From contig NZ_CP121446.1 in the NCBI RefSeq assembly GCF_030643905.1, forward strand, positions 1,984,001 to 2,048,000: 64,000 nucleotides of DNA, in the 5' to 3' direction. The translations under genes were made by a program, and so were the position numbers. This DNA comes from Flavobacterium sp. IMCC34852. Lineage in GTDB: Bacteria > Bacteroidota > Bacteroidia > Flavobacteriales > Flavobacteriaceae. Under the pieces are notes generated by a model. That model did not search any database, was not told the origin of the DNA, and saw nothing but the letters and a program-made list of their open reading frames with translations. Positions 1 through 8,725 of the stretch are shown here, in pieces (position 1 is the first letter of the stretch; each line of letters opens with the position of its first letter).

Positions 1-158
1 TTGATAAAATCAAAATGTCTTTGGCTGTAATGATGGTCATTGACTAAAGATGGTTCAAGAATATAAAGCAACAGCACTTTTCCCGAAGCTTCTAAAGCAC
101 GATGTAAGGCTTCGTGGTCGTGTAATCGCAAATCTCTTTTAAACCAGACGATGTTCAT
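1..158 (-). CDS. Photolyase/cryptochrome family protein, N-terminal part (runs off window)
   Basis: Only the first 52 or so codons are present. The start reads MNIVWFKRDLRLHDHEAL, the typical opening of the DNA photolyase N-terminal (antenna-binding) domain, and closely parallels the start of the next gene upstream. The ATG overlaps the TGA of that photolyase by one base (TGATG), so the two are probably translationally coupled in one operon. It is a distinct second paralog, because the sequences diverge after the opening motif. Whether it is a CPD photolyase, a (6-4) enzyme or a cryptochrome cannot be decided because the FAD-binding half lies outside the window. Confidence 0.88.
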   Translation of the reverse strand, partial: MNIVWFKRDLRLHDHEALHRALEASGKVLLLYILEPSLVNDHHYSQRHFDFI

Positions 159-1444
159 CAGCCGACGGCTTTTTTATAAACAGTTAGACATTTCTCACGC
201 GCTTCTTTATGATCCACAATGGGTTGCGGATATTCTAATGAATTCAACTCTGGAATCCATTTTTTGATATAAGTTAAGTCTTTGTCAAACTTTTTGATTT
301 GTTCCGTTGGATTAAATATTCTGAAGTATGGTGCGGCATCGACACCACTTCCGGCTGCCCATTGCCAATTCCCTACATTACTGGCTTGCTCATAATCTAA
401 TAGTTTTTGGGCAAAATAAGTTTCACCCCAGCGCCAATCAATTAATAAATGTTTGCACAAAAAACTCGCCACTATCATTCGCACCCGATTGTGCATATGT
501 CCGGTTGTATTGAGTTCTCGCATTCCGGCATCCACAAAAGGATAACCGGTTTTCCCTTCACACCATTTTTGAAACAAGATTTCCTTATTCTCCCATTGGA
601 TTTCATCGTATTTGGGTTTGAAACTTTTATTGACTGTGTGCGGGAAATGCCATAAGATTTGCATGAAAAACTCACGCCAAATCAATTCCTTCAGAAATGT
701 TTCATTCTTGCTTTCCAAAGCCTTGGCAACCATTTTTCTGATGGAAACAGCTCCAAAACGAAGATATATTCCCAGATAAGAAGTCTTGTTAAGCGCCGGG
801 AAATTTCTAGTAGCTTCGTAATTGTCAATTAGTGTATGCGAAATATCATAAGGCGTTACTTCGATGTCAGACGCTACAAAACCAATATCTTTTAAACTTA
901 AAAAAGGATAGGAGTGAAGAGCTATTTTTTCCAGAGAATCTTCTGAATTGTAATTGACTAATTGTATTTTCTTAAAGTGTTCTTTCCATTTATTCGAATA
1001 CGGAGTATAGACCACATAAGGCGAGCCGTCGTCTTTAACAACTTCGCTTTTTTCAAAGATGACTTGGTCTTTACTGGTTTTAAATTCGATGTTGTACTCT
1101 TTGAACAAACCGTACAATTCTAAATCACGTTTGCGCGCATAGGGTTCGTAATCGTGATTGGTAAAAACTATTTTGATTTTATTTTCGGCTAATATTTTAT
1201 GGTAAACTTCAAAAGGATCACCGTAAAAAACGGCCAATGATTTACCGATTTTTTTTAACTGATCTTGTATTTTATTCAGTTGGTTGTGTATAAAAGTTAC
1301 CCTTGCATCATCTTTTGGTAATTGGGATAGTATATTTTCATCAAAAATAAAAATCGGCAAAACCTCATCACCACTTTGCAGAGCATGATAAAGTCCGGCA
1401 TTATCGTCCAATCGCAAATCGCGTCTAAACCAAAATATGTTCAT
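158..1444 (-). CDS. phrB: Deoxyribodipyrimidine photolyase (class I CPD type)
   Basis: A 428-residue flavoprotein that uses light to split cyclobutane pyrimidine dimers in DNA. Residues 1 to about 160 form the antenna-chromophore domain (start MNIFWFRRDLRLDDNAGL) and about 195-425 the FAD-binding domain. The C-terminal signature NWQWAAGSGVDAAPYFRIF at about 359-377 carries the conserved FAD-contacting Asn, Asp and Arg of class I photolyases, and TGYPFVDAGMREL and the WRW tract before it also fit. Length is usual for the family. It starts 9 bp after the SDR gene and overlaps the second photolyase gene by one base. The operon head is the SRPBCC gene. Family assignment is firm; repair specificity is inferred from the motif. 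Confidence 0.95.
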   Translation of the reverse strand: MNIFWFRRDLRLDDNAGLYHALQSGDEVLPIFIFDENILSQLPKDDARVTFIHNQLNKIQDQLKKIGKSLAVFYGDPFEVYHKILAENKIKIVFTNHDYEPYARKRDLELYGLFKEYNIEFKTSKDQVIFEKSEVVKDDGSPYVVYTPYSNKWKEHFKKIQLVNYNSEDSLEKIALHSYPFLSLKDIGFVASDIEVTPYDISHTLIDNYEATRNFPALNKTSYLGIYLRFGAVSIRKMVAKALESKNETFLKELIWREFFMQILWHFPHTVNKSFKPKYDEIQWENKEILFQKWCEGKTGYPFVDAGMRELNTTGHMHNRVRMIVASFLCKHLLIDWRWGETYFAQKLLDYEQASNVGNWQWAAGSGVDAAPYFRIFNPTEQIKKFDKDLTYIKKWIPELNSLEYPQPIVDHKEAREKCLTVYKKAVG

Positions 1445-1453
1445 TTTAAACTT

Positions 1454-2152
1454 TTAATTATTCACCAATAAACTTGACATTCCGCCATCAACATGAAAAA
1501 TTTGTCCTGAAATCCATGAACTGTCATCACTGAGTAAAAATCTGGCTGTTTTAGCCATATCGTCGGCAGTTCCGACTCTTTTTAGCGGATGACGTTGAGC
1601 AGATTTTTCTTTTTTCTCCTCGTTGCTTAAAAATTTTTCTGCCAATGGTGTATCGGTCAGTGACGGAGCGATGACATTGACTCTGATTTTTGGAGCGTAT
1701 TCTGCGGCTAAGGCTTTGGCAAATCCCTCGATAGCACCTTTGGCAGCAGAAACACTGGTGTGAAAAGGCATTCCCATACCGGCCGCTACCGAACTGAATA
1801 AAACAATACTTGATTGATTTGAAGCCGATAAATTAGGTAATATGCTTTGCAAAACCTTAATCATGCTGATAAAATTGATTTGCAAATCACTTTCAAAAGT
1901 TTCAGGTTTTAACCCGCGAAACGGACGCAAATTGATACTACCCGGGCAATATACAAATCCGTCTAAAACGCTTGGCAATAAAGATACATTTAAAGTATCT
2001 GTTGTGGCATCAAACGGAATGTGCGTTACATTCATGTCAACTATCCCTTCATTAGTTCGAGAAGCAATGTAGACTTTATTTTCGTATTGCAGTTCTTTAG
2101 CAATGGCTAATCCAATACCATAGGAACCGCCAATTAATAATATGTTTTTCAT
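1454..2152 (-). CDS. SDR-family protein lacking the catalytic tyrosine
   Basis: A 232-residue Rossmann-fold protein of the short-chain dehydrogenase/reductase family. The cofactor loop GGSYGIG lies at residues 8-14. The active-site Ser is S121 and the Lys is K138, but the position 13 after the Ser and 4 before the Lys, normally Tyr, is V134 (FHTSVSAAKGA). The usual NNAG motif is also replaced by CPGS at 69-72. It may therefore bind NAD(P) without normal reductase chemistry. I chose the ATG at 2152 rather than one eight codons upstream because the upstream gene stops at 2154. It lies between the SRPBCC and photolyase genes of the same operon; the substrate is unknown. Confidence 0.88.
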   Translation of the reverse strand: MKNILLIGGSYGIGLAIAKELQYENKVYIASRTNEGIVDMNVTHIPFDATTDTLNVSLLPSVLDGFVYCPGSINLRPFRGLKPETFESDLQINFISMIKVLQSILPNLSASNQSSIVLFSSVAAGMGMPFHTSVSAAKGAIEGFAKALAAEYAPKIRVNVIAPSLTDTPLAEKFLSNEEKKEKSAQRHPLKRVGTADDMAKTARFLLSDDSSWISGQIFHVDGGMSSLLVNN

Positions 2153-2153
2153 G

Positions 2154-2624
2154 TTATTGTGCTTTGTATTCCCCAAATAGTTCTATTAATTTTTTATGAC
2201 GATAATCAAATATTTCTTTGAGTTTTGGTTTTACCAAAAAAGGATGTACCAATTGTCCGATAAAACCCATAGGGACTTTGTAGTCAACAATATCTTCCAT
2301 TTCAACACCTCCGGGAATTTCTTTGAGAAAATGTTTGTGATGCCAAAGCGCATAAGGTCCGAATCGCTGTTCGTCAACAAAATAGTGCTTGTCTACGACG
2401 TGGGTGATTTCTGTAACCCATTTCATTGGAATTCCCAATACCGGAGTTACAATATATTGGATAATTTGTCCGGGAAACATTGGTCGGTCGTCACCTGAAA
2501 GCGTTTTGAAACCCATATAGTCCGGAGTAATCGTTTTCAGATTTTTAGGGTCGGATAAAAAAGCCCAAGCTTGTTCTAAGGTGATGGGCAGATTTTGTTT
2601 GGTATGGAGCGTATAAATTTTCAT
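2154..2624 (-). CDS. SRPBCC (START-like) family protein
   Basis: A 156-residue protein with the SRPBCC/polyketide-cyclase-like pattern: an opening beta strand (IYTLHTKQNLPITLEQAWAF), FLSDPKNLKTITPDYMGF, a middle WVTEITHVV strand and a closing helix (FDYRHKKLIELF). The fold holds hydrophobic ligands, but no ligand can be read from this sequence. It is the first gene of the minus-strand photolyase operon and is preceded by a promoter region carrying two GTTWAACAAA direct repeats. Its partner SDR starts 2 bp after its stop codon. Family placement is good; biochemical role unknown. Confidence 0.85.
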   Translation of the reverse strand: MKIYTLHTKQNLPITLEQAWAFLSDPKNLKTITPDYMGFKTLSGDDRPMFPGQIIQYIVTPVLGIPMKWVTEITHVVDKHYFVDEQRFGPYALWHHKHFLKEIPGGVEMEDIVDYKVPMGFIGQLVHPFLVKPKLKEIFDYRHKKLIELFGEYKAQ

Positions 2625-2656
2625 TTATTTTTAAGATTTTGATAAAGATACTAAAT

Positions 2657-2687
2657 GTTTAACAAAGTACCGAATAAGTTAAACAAA
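2657..2687. promoter_or_regulatory. Two direct GTTWAACAAA repeats before the photolyase operon
   Basis: GTTTAACAAA at 2657-2666 and GTTAAACAAA at 2678-2687 are repeated in the same orientation exactly 21 bp apart, two helical turns. They lie 33-63 bp upstream of the SRPBCC start, where a regulator of the photolyase operon would bind. The spacing suits a dimeric or cooperative DNA-binding protein. A light- or MerR-type regulator is a guess; none is encoded in the window. Confidence 0.4.
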
Positions 2688-2764
2688 CTTGTACTTCATT
2701 TAAGTTTATATTAACATTTACAAGCAGAACAATTTGTAATTTTGGACAAACTAAAACAAACATT

Positions 2765-3619
2765 ATGAGAAAAATTATTTTTGTATTGGCTATGATTATT
2801 GCCAATTTTACGATTGAAGCTCAAGTTAAAACACCTGCACCTAGTCCGAAATCAACTCTAAACCAAGTAGTTGGATTGACAGATGTAACTATTGAATATT
2901 CACGCCCAAGTGCCAAAGGCAGACCGGTTTTTGGTGATTTAGTTCCGTTTGGTAAATTATGGAGAACCGGAGCCAATCAAAATTCTATGATTACTTTTAG
3001 TGAAGATGTTGTCATCAAAGGCGCTACTTTGAAAAAAGGAAAATATGCCATTTTTACAACACCTAAAGCTGACATGTGGGAAATCATCTTTTACACAGAC
3101 ACAGACAATTGGGGAACACCTGAAAATTGGGATGAAAACAAAGTAGCTTACAAAACTAATGTTGATCCGATAGCTCTGGGAAATAACGTTGAAACTTTTA
3201 CCATTGCCATCAATAATTTAACTAATGACAGTGCAACACTTGATATTTCATGGGAAAAAACAATGGCTTCTATTAAATTTGAAGTACCAACTCAAAAGGC
3301 AGCCATGGCCAGTATCAATAAGGTTTTAGCCGGACCAACAGCCGGAGATTATTTTTCTTCTGCGCAATACTTATACCAATCTGAAGGCGATTTAAATAAA
3401 GCTTTGGAGTATGTTAACAAAGCGGTTTCTATGGCAAAATCACCAGAGGAAGTACCTTTTTGGCACTTGAGATTGAAGTCTTTGATCCAAGCTAAAATGG
3501 GTAATAAATCGGGAGCAATTGAAACGGCAAGATTATCATTAGCCGGAGCGGAAAAAGCAAACAACGGTGACTACGTTAAAATGAATAACGACAGCATCAA
3601 AGAATGGAGTAAAAAATAA
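2765..3619 (+). CDS. Secreted DUF2911 protein with C-terminal TPR-like helices
   Basis: A 284-residue exported protein. Residues 1-19 are a signal peptide ending before Gln (TIEA/QV). Residues about 28-165 match the DUF2911 pattern of Bacteroidota (EYSRPSAKGRPVFGDLVPFG, then RTGANQNSMITFSEDV and KKGKYAIFTTP). The last hundred residues are helical and TPR-like (SAQYLYQSEGDLNKALEYVN, then LRLKSLIQAKMGNKSGAIET). It is monocistronic, transcribed away from the photolyase operon and closed by a hairpin terminator shared with the convergent symporter gene. DUF2911 has no established function. TAATTTTG at 2737-2744 could be its -7 element, but I see no matching -33 TTG. Confidence 0.85.
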   Translation: MRKIIFVLAMIIANFTIEAQVKTPAPSPKSTLNQVVGLTDVTIEYSRPSAKGRPVFGDLVPFGKLWRTGANQNSMITFSEDVVIKGATLKKGKYAIFTTPKADMWEIIFYTDTDNWGTPENWDENKVAYKTNVDPIALGNNVETFTIAINNLTNDSATLDISWEKTMASIKFEVPTQKAAMASINKVLAGPTAGDYFSSAQYLYQSEGDLNKALEYVNKAVSMAKSPEEVPFWHLRLKSLIQAKMGNKSGAIETARLSLAGAEKANNGDYVKMNNDSIKEWSKK

Positions 3620-3640
3620 TTTTTGCCTGTTACAATAACA

Positions 3641-3677
3641 AGCCACAAGTTCCTGATTGGAGTTTGTGGCTTTTTTT
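3641..3677. terminator. Bidirectional rho-independent terminator
   Basis: AGCCACAA (3641-3648) pairs with TTGTGGCT (3664-3671) and a run of T follows on the plus strand. It sits between convergent genes, and the T run contains the TAA stop of the minus-strand symporter gene. Confidence 0.8.
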
Positions 3678-5397
3678 AGGCTAACACTTTTTGTTTTCCT
3701 TTGAAGCCCAATTGCATTAGAATTGACAGTACAATGGTCAATGAAGCCCCAATGAAATTAAGCCATAAATACCCTAATTTTTCTTGTCCGTTAGGGTAAA
3801 TGTGAATCGCATAGTAATAGATAAAGAAAATGGTAGTTTGGCTGATAACAGCACTATAGAAAATAGCATTGGCTTTTACAAATTTTAGGTAAAACCCAAC
3901 CAAGAAAACACCCAGAACTGTTCCGTAGAATATTGACCCAACAATATTTACCAACTGAATGAGGTTTTCAAAAAGCGTTCCGACACAAGCAAATAAAATA
4001 GCAATCACACCCCAAAGCAAAGTAAAATACTTGGTAGCATTTACAAAATGCTTTTCAGATTTTTCGCCTTTGACATTGCGTTTGTAAATATCAATAGCCG
4101 TTGTTGAGGCCAAAGCAGTCAAACCCGATGCGGAAGACGACATGGCAGCAGATAAAATCACCGCCAACAAAAGCCCAATCAATCCCGAAGGCAAATAGTT
4201 TAGAATAAAATAGATGAAGACATAGTCTTTGTCGTTGGTTTCGGCTTTGCTGTCTACTTTAGCAATGATTTCCTTGGCTTGGTCATGCAAATCTTTTTCT
4301 TTGCCCGATAATGAAATTAGTTTTTGACGCAATATAGGGTTGTCATAATTTTGATTCAAGTGATCAATATATAATAAATTGAATTCCTTCTTTTCTTCGG
4401 AGAGTTGGGTTAACTGTTTCTCGAGTGAATTATATTCCTGAGCATAAACCGATTTTTCAACGGCAGTTTTGTTTACCGGATTAAAATGTAATGGTACCGG
4501 ATTGAATTGAAAAAAAACAAAAACCATCACACCGGTTAACAAAATAAAAAACTGCATCGGGACTTTGAGAAAACCGTTCATAATTAATCCCATCTGACTT
4601 TCTCTATCTGATTTTCCGGATAAATAGCGTCCAACTTGTGATTGGTCGGTTCCAAAATAAGAAAGCATCAGGAAAAAACCTCCGGTGATTCCGCTCCAAA
4701 AAGTATATCGGTTTTCAGGGTCGAAAGAAAAATCAAGGATATTCATTTTGTCATTGGCTCCCGCAATATGCATGGCATTAGAGAAAGTCATATCATTGGG
4801 TAACAAATGCAATATCAAAAAGAACGTGATAAACATACCGCTCATGATGATAAACATTTGTTGTTTTTGGGTGACGTTTACGGCTTTGGTTCCTCCGGCG
4901 AAAGTGTAGATGATTACCAGAATTCCGATGATAATGTTAAGTAAGGTAAGGTTCCAACCCAAAATAGAAGACAAAATAATAGCCGGTGCGTAAATGGTCA
5001 AACCGGTTCCCAATCCGCGTTGGATTAAAAATAAAATCGCCGTAAAAGAGCGTGTTTTTAAATCGAAACGCTGTTCTAAATATTCATAGGCGGTAAAGAC
5101 TTTCAGTTTATGATAAATGGGAATGAATGTCATTGATATGACTACCATGGCAATAGGTAAACCAAAGTAAAACTGCACAAATCCCATTCCGTCATGATAG
5201 GCTTGTCCGGGTGTGGAAAGAAAAGTTATGGCACTAGCTTGGGTTGCCATAACTGATAAACCTACTGTCCACCACGGGGTTTCTTTGTTGCCCAAAATGT
5301 ATTCTTCTACATTGGCACTTCCTTTGGTTTTATAAACGCCGTAAAAAACAATAAAAAGCAAAGTAACCGATAAAACGATCCAGTCGAGTTGTTGCAT
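3676..5397 (-). CDS. Sodium:solute symporter (SSS family)
   Basis: A 573-residue polytopic membrane protein of the sodium:solute symporter family, with about 13-14 hydrophobic segments. Typical landmarks are the N-terminal GNKETPWWTVGLSVMATQAS, the Gly-rich IYTFAGGTKAVNVTQ and the later AVILSAAMSSSASGLTALAS. An unusual hydrophilic, Glu/Lys/Gln-rich insert of about 75 residues (roughly 315-390) separates two membrane segments and looks coiled-coil-like. The gene follows a 35-residue membrane protein and a PIG-L hydrolase on the same strand with 1 bp gaps, so the three should be co-expressed. The substrate may be a deacetylated sugar or similar product of the PIG-L enzyme, but that is only context. 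Confidence 0.92.
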   Translation of the reverse strand: MQQLDWIVLSVTLLFIVFYGVYKTKGSANVEEYILGNKETPWWTVGLSVMATQASAITFLSTPGQAYHDGMGFVQFYFGLPIAMVVISMTFIPIYHKLKVFTAYEYLEQRFDLKTRSFTAILFLIQRGLGTGLTIYAPAIILSSILGWNLTLLNIIIGILVIIYTFAGGTKAVNVTQKQQMFIIMSGMFITFFLILHLLPNDMTFSNAMHIAGANDKMNILDFSFDPENRYTFWSGITGGFFLMLSYFGTDQSQVGRYLSGKSDRESQMGLIMNGFLKVPMQFFILLTGVMVFVFFQFNPVPLHFNPVNKTAVEKSVYAQEYNSLEKQLTQLSEEKKEFNLLYIDHLNQNYDNPILRQKLISLSGKEKDLHDQAKEIIAKVDSKAETNDKDYVFIYFILNYLPSGLIGLLLAVILSAAMSSSASGLTALASTTAIDIYKRNVKGEKSEKHFVNATKYFTLLWGVIAILFACVGTLFENLIQLVNIVGSIFYGTVLGVFLVGFYLKFVKANAIFYSAVISQTTIFFIYYYAIHIYPNGQEKLGYLWLNFIGASLTIVLSILMQLGFKGKQKVLA

Positions 5398-5398
5398 A

Positions 5399-5506
5399 TC
5401 AGAAGAATAATTGCATTAATATAAAGAAGATGATAATATAAATGGCATTGGCTATCAAAACCCAAGTATAGCTATTCTTCCAAACTGTTTTTTTTTCCTG
5501 TTCCAT
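5399..5506 (-). CDS. Small single-span membrane protein (35 aa)
   Basis: An open frame of 35 codons begins at ATG 5506 and stops at TGA 5401-5399. It fills the gap exactly between the PIG-L stop (TAA at 5508-5510) and the symporter start (5397). The product opens with a charged, Lys-rich cytoplasmic-type head (MEQEKKTVWKNSYTWVL) followed by one hydrophobic helix ending in MQLFF. One-base gaps on both sides argue strongly for real translation. By position it may be an accessory subunit of the symporter. I do not recognise a named family. Confidence 0.7.
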   Translation of the reverse strand: MEQEKKTVWKNSYTWVLIANAIYIIIFFILMQLFF

Positions 5507-5507
5507 T

Positions 5508-8009
5508 TTATTTTCCAATTGCTAACATGTTGGCCATTAACCTAAACGCTCCCGGAACGCCTTCGGGTAATTCTCTGAAGAAACTAAGACCGGTATAAAT
5601 ATAATTCCCTTTGCCGTATTTGGCTACCAATAAAGCGCCATTTTTAGGTTTTTCGCCTTTGTCATTGGCCGAAAGGATAGGTGTGAAGTTGGCATCCCAT
5701 TCACTCGGATAATACAAGCCTTGCTCTTGTTTCCAGCCTTTGAAATCTTCGGCAGTAATTTTATTCGGATAATTTAAAACCGGATGGTTTGGTGCTAAAA
5801 ATCGGACTTCGGCATCTTCTTCAGTTACTCGGTCTCGCGATAGTTTCAAGGAAAAAGGAGCCATTTCTTTGGTAACTAAATCATCCAAAGTATTGTATTG
5901 CACAATCATTGTTTTGCCATTCTGTACAAAATCTAATAATATTTTTTGTTTGTAAGCCAAAGCATTTACCACATTATAAGCTCGGATTCCGGTCATAACC
6001 ACGTCAAAATTGGCCAAAAGTTCAACGGTAATTTCTTCCGGTTTTAAAATAGACACTTCGTAACCCATTTGCGTCAGGCTTTGCGGAACTTCATCGCCTG
6101 CCCCCATAATATAGGCGATTTTTTCGTTTTTGGTTTTGATTTTTAAGCGAATTGCTTTGGCTTCAGCCGGTTTCAAAACCATTTGCTTGTAGATATGCGA
6201 ATAGTTGATATCGATTTTTTCTTTGTCGAAAGTTTGGCCATCAACGGTCACTATGCTTTTAATCTCAATTTCACTGGCATCTTCTGAAGGTGAAACGGAA
6301 AACACAGCCGAAAAGTCTTGACCTTTTTTGTCAATGGTAAAAGGAATTTCGGTCGGATTGGCTTTCCATTCTTGGGGCAAATCTAATTTCACTTTTCCGG
6401 TTATATTGTCTTTTCCGGCTTTGACTTTTACCGTAATTGTTTTGCTTCGGTCGTTATTGAAAATGTATACTTTTTCAGCAATAGAAGAAGTTGCCACAGG
6501 AACGATATCTAAAGGCTGATAGACTTCGCCCTTAACATCGTCATTGTATTTGTAAATTACATTGCGATCGAAAGGAATTGTAACATTGTTAATTCCAATC
6601 CAAAAACCAACTTTCACCCGGCGCAATACATCAGGAAAGCCTATGTTTTCCTGACTGTCAACGCGATACATGCCATTAGTTCCTTTTTGATTTAGCCAAT
6701 AAGCATTGGTGTAATCAAAGTCATTTGGAAGCTGTAAAGTGTTAGTGGTTGTGTAAGGAATGTTGTTTTTTAAAGGAATAGTATTTTTTTGGTCAGCTAC
6801 ATAAACCGGCACAGCTCCAATACCTTCTAGGTTGATAGCAATATTGCTTCGGTTAATGGCTTCAATTTTAATTTTTAGCGGACTTCCCGGAGTAACTTCT
6901 TGAACATCGGCTACAGCTTCTAAATACAATCCGGCGCAAGCGGCTATGATTTCTTTAATTTCTTCTGATTTGATGGTTTTCCAATGCTTGTCTTCCAGAT
7001 TTTCAATTAGGGTAAAAGCCTTTACCAATTCAGGAATGCTGGCCGAAGGATTTTTAAAATCGAAGTTTTTCTCTACAGCATATAAAATATCACCAATTTC
7101 CTTTCCGCCTTTTACTCGATTCCAAGTGGTATCGATGCCTTCAAACAAATTAGTTTTGTCTTTAGGCATATCGCCTTTTAAAAATTCTAAATATTCGTCT
7201 TCTTCACCGCGACTTCCGGTAGCACCAAAGCCTTGGGATTGGTGGCGACTGCGACTCAAAGCTGCAATTTCCTGATTGGATTTTCCGACGGATTGGTAAT
7301 ACGTTCCGATTTTTAGATTGATTAAGTTGGTTTTATCGGCGGCTTCAAATTTTTCTCGGCTACCATAAAACCACCAAGAAGTGTTGAAAAACAATCTTTT
7401 AGGTTGCCAAGTTGAAACATATTGCAATTGTTCAGGATATTGATTGGCATCATTAACCAAATCAAATGCTTCTATACTGAGCATGGCTGAAGAGGTATGA
7501 TGACCATGAGTTGTTCCCGGAGAACGATGGTCAAATCGGTTGATGATGACATCGGGTTGGAATTTGCGAATGGCCCAAATGACATCGCTTAAAACTTGGT
7601 CTTTGTCCCATATTTTCAAAGTTTCATCCGGATTTTTAGAAAACCCAAAGTCGTTCGCACGAGTAAAGAATTGTTTGCCACCATCAATTTTTCGGGCTTC
7701 AATTAATTCTTGTGTTCTGATAACACCTAATAATTCTCTAAGTTCGGGACCAATAAGATTTTGTCCGCCATCGCCACGGGTTAGAGATAAATAACCGGTT
7801 CTTGCTTTCTTGTCATTAGACAAATAAGAAATTAAACGGGTATTTTCATCATCGGGATGTGCCGCTATGTACAATACTGAACCCAGAAAATTAAGTTTTT
7901 GGATTTGGTTGTAAATTTCTACTGCATTAGGTTTGGCCGGCTGTTGTGCCCAAATGGATGGTGTGAAAAGAAATAAAAAAACAATAGATAATGAGTAAAG
8001 CTTTTGCAT
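5508..8009 (-). CDS. Secreted PIG-L (LmbE-type) deacetylase-like protein
   Basis: An 833-residue exported hydrolase. Residues 1-21 are a signal peptide ending in AQQ. The PIG-L domain has the zinc motif AHPDDE at 50-55 and the second metal site THGHH at about 167-171, so N-deacetylation of an acetylated sugar or similar amide is expected. The middle contains beta-sandwich regions with NEW3-like character, and the last 200 residues (KNEKIAYIMGAGDEVPQSL onward) resemble a class I glutamine-amidotransferase/ThuA-like fold. The ATG at 8009 is preferred to one 13 codons upstream because only it leaves the signal peptide at the N terminus and because TATATTTG (8043-8036, minus) fits a promoter between the two. 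Cotranscribed with the 35-aa protein and the symporter. Confidence 0.9.
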   Translation of the reverse strand: MQKLYSLSIVFLFLFTPSIWAQQPAKPNAVEIYNQIQKLNFLGSVLYIAAHPDDENTRLISYLSNDKKARTGYLSLTRGDGGQNLIGPELRELLGVIRTQELIEARKIDGGKQFFTRANDFGFSKNPDETLKIWDKDQVLSDVIWAIRKFQPDVIINRFDHRSPGTTHGHHTSSAMLSIEAFDLVNDANQYPEQLQYVSTWQPKRLFFNTSWWFYGSREKFEAADKTNLINLKIGTYYQSVGKSNQEIAALSRSRHQSQGFGATGSRGEEDEYLEFLKGDMPKDKTNLFEGIDTTWNRVKGGKEIGDILYAVEKNFDFKNPSASIPELVKAFTLIENLEDKHWKTIKSEEIKEIIAACAGLYLEAVADVQEVTPGSPLKIKIEAINRSNIAINLEGIGAVPVYVADQKNTIPLKNNIPYTTTNTLQLPNDFDYTNAYWLNQKGTNGMYRVDSQENIGFPDVLRRVKVGFWIGINNVTIPFDRNVIYKYNDDVKGEVYQPLDIVPVATSSIAEKVYIFNNDRSKTITVKVKAGKDNITGKVKLDLPQEWKANPTEIPFTIDKKGQDFSAVFSVSPSEDASEIEIKSIVTVDGQTFDKEKIDINYSHIYKQMVLKPAEAKAIRLKIKTKNEKIAYIMGAGDEVPQSLTQMGYEVSILKPEEITVELLANFDVVMTGIRAYNVVNALAYKQKILLDFVQNGKTMIVQYNTLDDLVTKEMAPFSLKLSRDRVTEEDAEVRFLAPNHPVLNYPNKITAEDFKGWKQEQGLYYPSEWDANFTPILSANDKGEKPKNGALLVAKYGKGNYIYTGLSFFRELPEGVPGAFRLMANMLAIGK

Positions 8010-8035
8010 TGGGATGACTTTAATTGCAATAGCTT

Positions 8036-8043
8036 CAAATATA
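8036..8043 (-). promoter_or_regulatory. Putative -7 element for the PIG-L operon
   Basis: Read on the minus strand this is TATATTTG, a match to the Bacteroidota -7 consensus TAnnTTTG, 27 bp upstream of the chosen PIG-L start. The -33 TTG is not clear, so confidence is limited. Confidence 0.35.
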
Positions 8044-8106
8044 AACATTAAATAAAAAGCAGCGTTTTATTTAATTAGTTTTTAACAAATATGAAGAAAA
8101 TGAGTT

Positions 8107-8487
8107 TTACTCGGAAGAAGCAGTTTGATTGATAAATCGACCTTTAGAATTGTAGGGATACATTTTTTTGTGAACTTGTAATAAGTTGTAAGGTTCATCA
8201 TCATCATAATCGGTTATGGTAACTCGGGCTTTGTTGTATAAAGAATAGCCACCGTAATTTTTTGGCAGTTCAGAGGCTGTTTTCCATTCGCCGTTTTCTT
8301 TGAAATAATAAACCATTCTCAGGTTGTCAAAATACGCTTGAATATTAGGAAAATAAAAATAGCGGATATAGCAATTGGTTTTTTTGTCTATGGGTAAGTT
8401 CTCTTTTTTGGCTGTTGTATGTTGGGCGTAAGTGCTATTTAAAGCCAAAACAAAAACCAAAGCAAGCATTACTTTTAGTGTTTTCAT
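8107..8487 (-). CDS. Small secreted protein, paralog of the neighbouring gene
   Basis: A 126-residue protein with a signal peptide (MKTLKVMLALVFVLALNSTYA before Gln). The mature part is Tyr-rich. It lines up with the protein encoded at 8726-9175: YFYFPNIQAYFD against YYYLPDIEVYYD, YYFKENGEWKTASELPKNY against YIYLRNGRWHRSAALPAHY, and VTITDYDDDEPY against VYLTDYRGNRPY. The two are tandem paralogs that diverged strongly in charge: this one is near neutral or acidic, the neighbour very basic. Function unknown; periplasmic or extracellular by its signal. Confidence 0.8.
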   Translation of the reverse strand: MKTLKVMLALVFVLALNSTYAQHTTAKKENLPIDKKTNCYIRYFYFPNIQAYFDNLRMVYYFKENGEWKTASELPKNYGGYSLYNKARVTITDYDDDEPYNLLQVHKKMYPYNSKGRFINQTASSE

Positions 8488-8670
8488 GATTTTGTAAATT
8501 TGGGGTTAACAAAAAATATCAATCAACTGATTTAAATCAAGTCAAAGATATTCATAATTTATCTTCAAAATGTACTTTTTAACGCTGAATTGCAATATTT
8601 TGTGTAAAAATTAAGAAATATATTATATTATAATATTGATAATTAGCTATTTAAATAAAAATAAAATGGT

Positions 8671-8711
8671 TTAAAAAAGAAAGAGCAAGGAGAAATCCCT
8701 ACTCTTTTTAC
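8671..8711 (-). terminator. Probable terminator of the basic secreted protein gene
   Basis: Read on the minus strand, AAAGAG and then AGG pair imperfectly with CCT and CTCTTT around a short loop, followed by a T run (plus-strand A run at about 8672-8679). It lies just after the stop codon at 8726. The stem is interrupted. Confidence 0.5.
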
Positions 8712-8725
8712 TGTAAATGTTTTGA

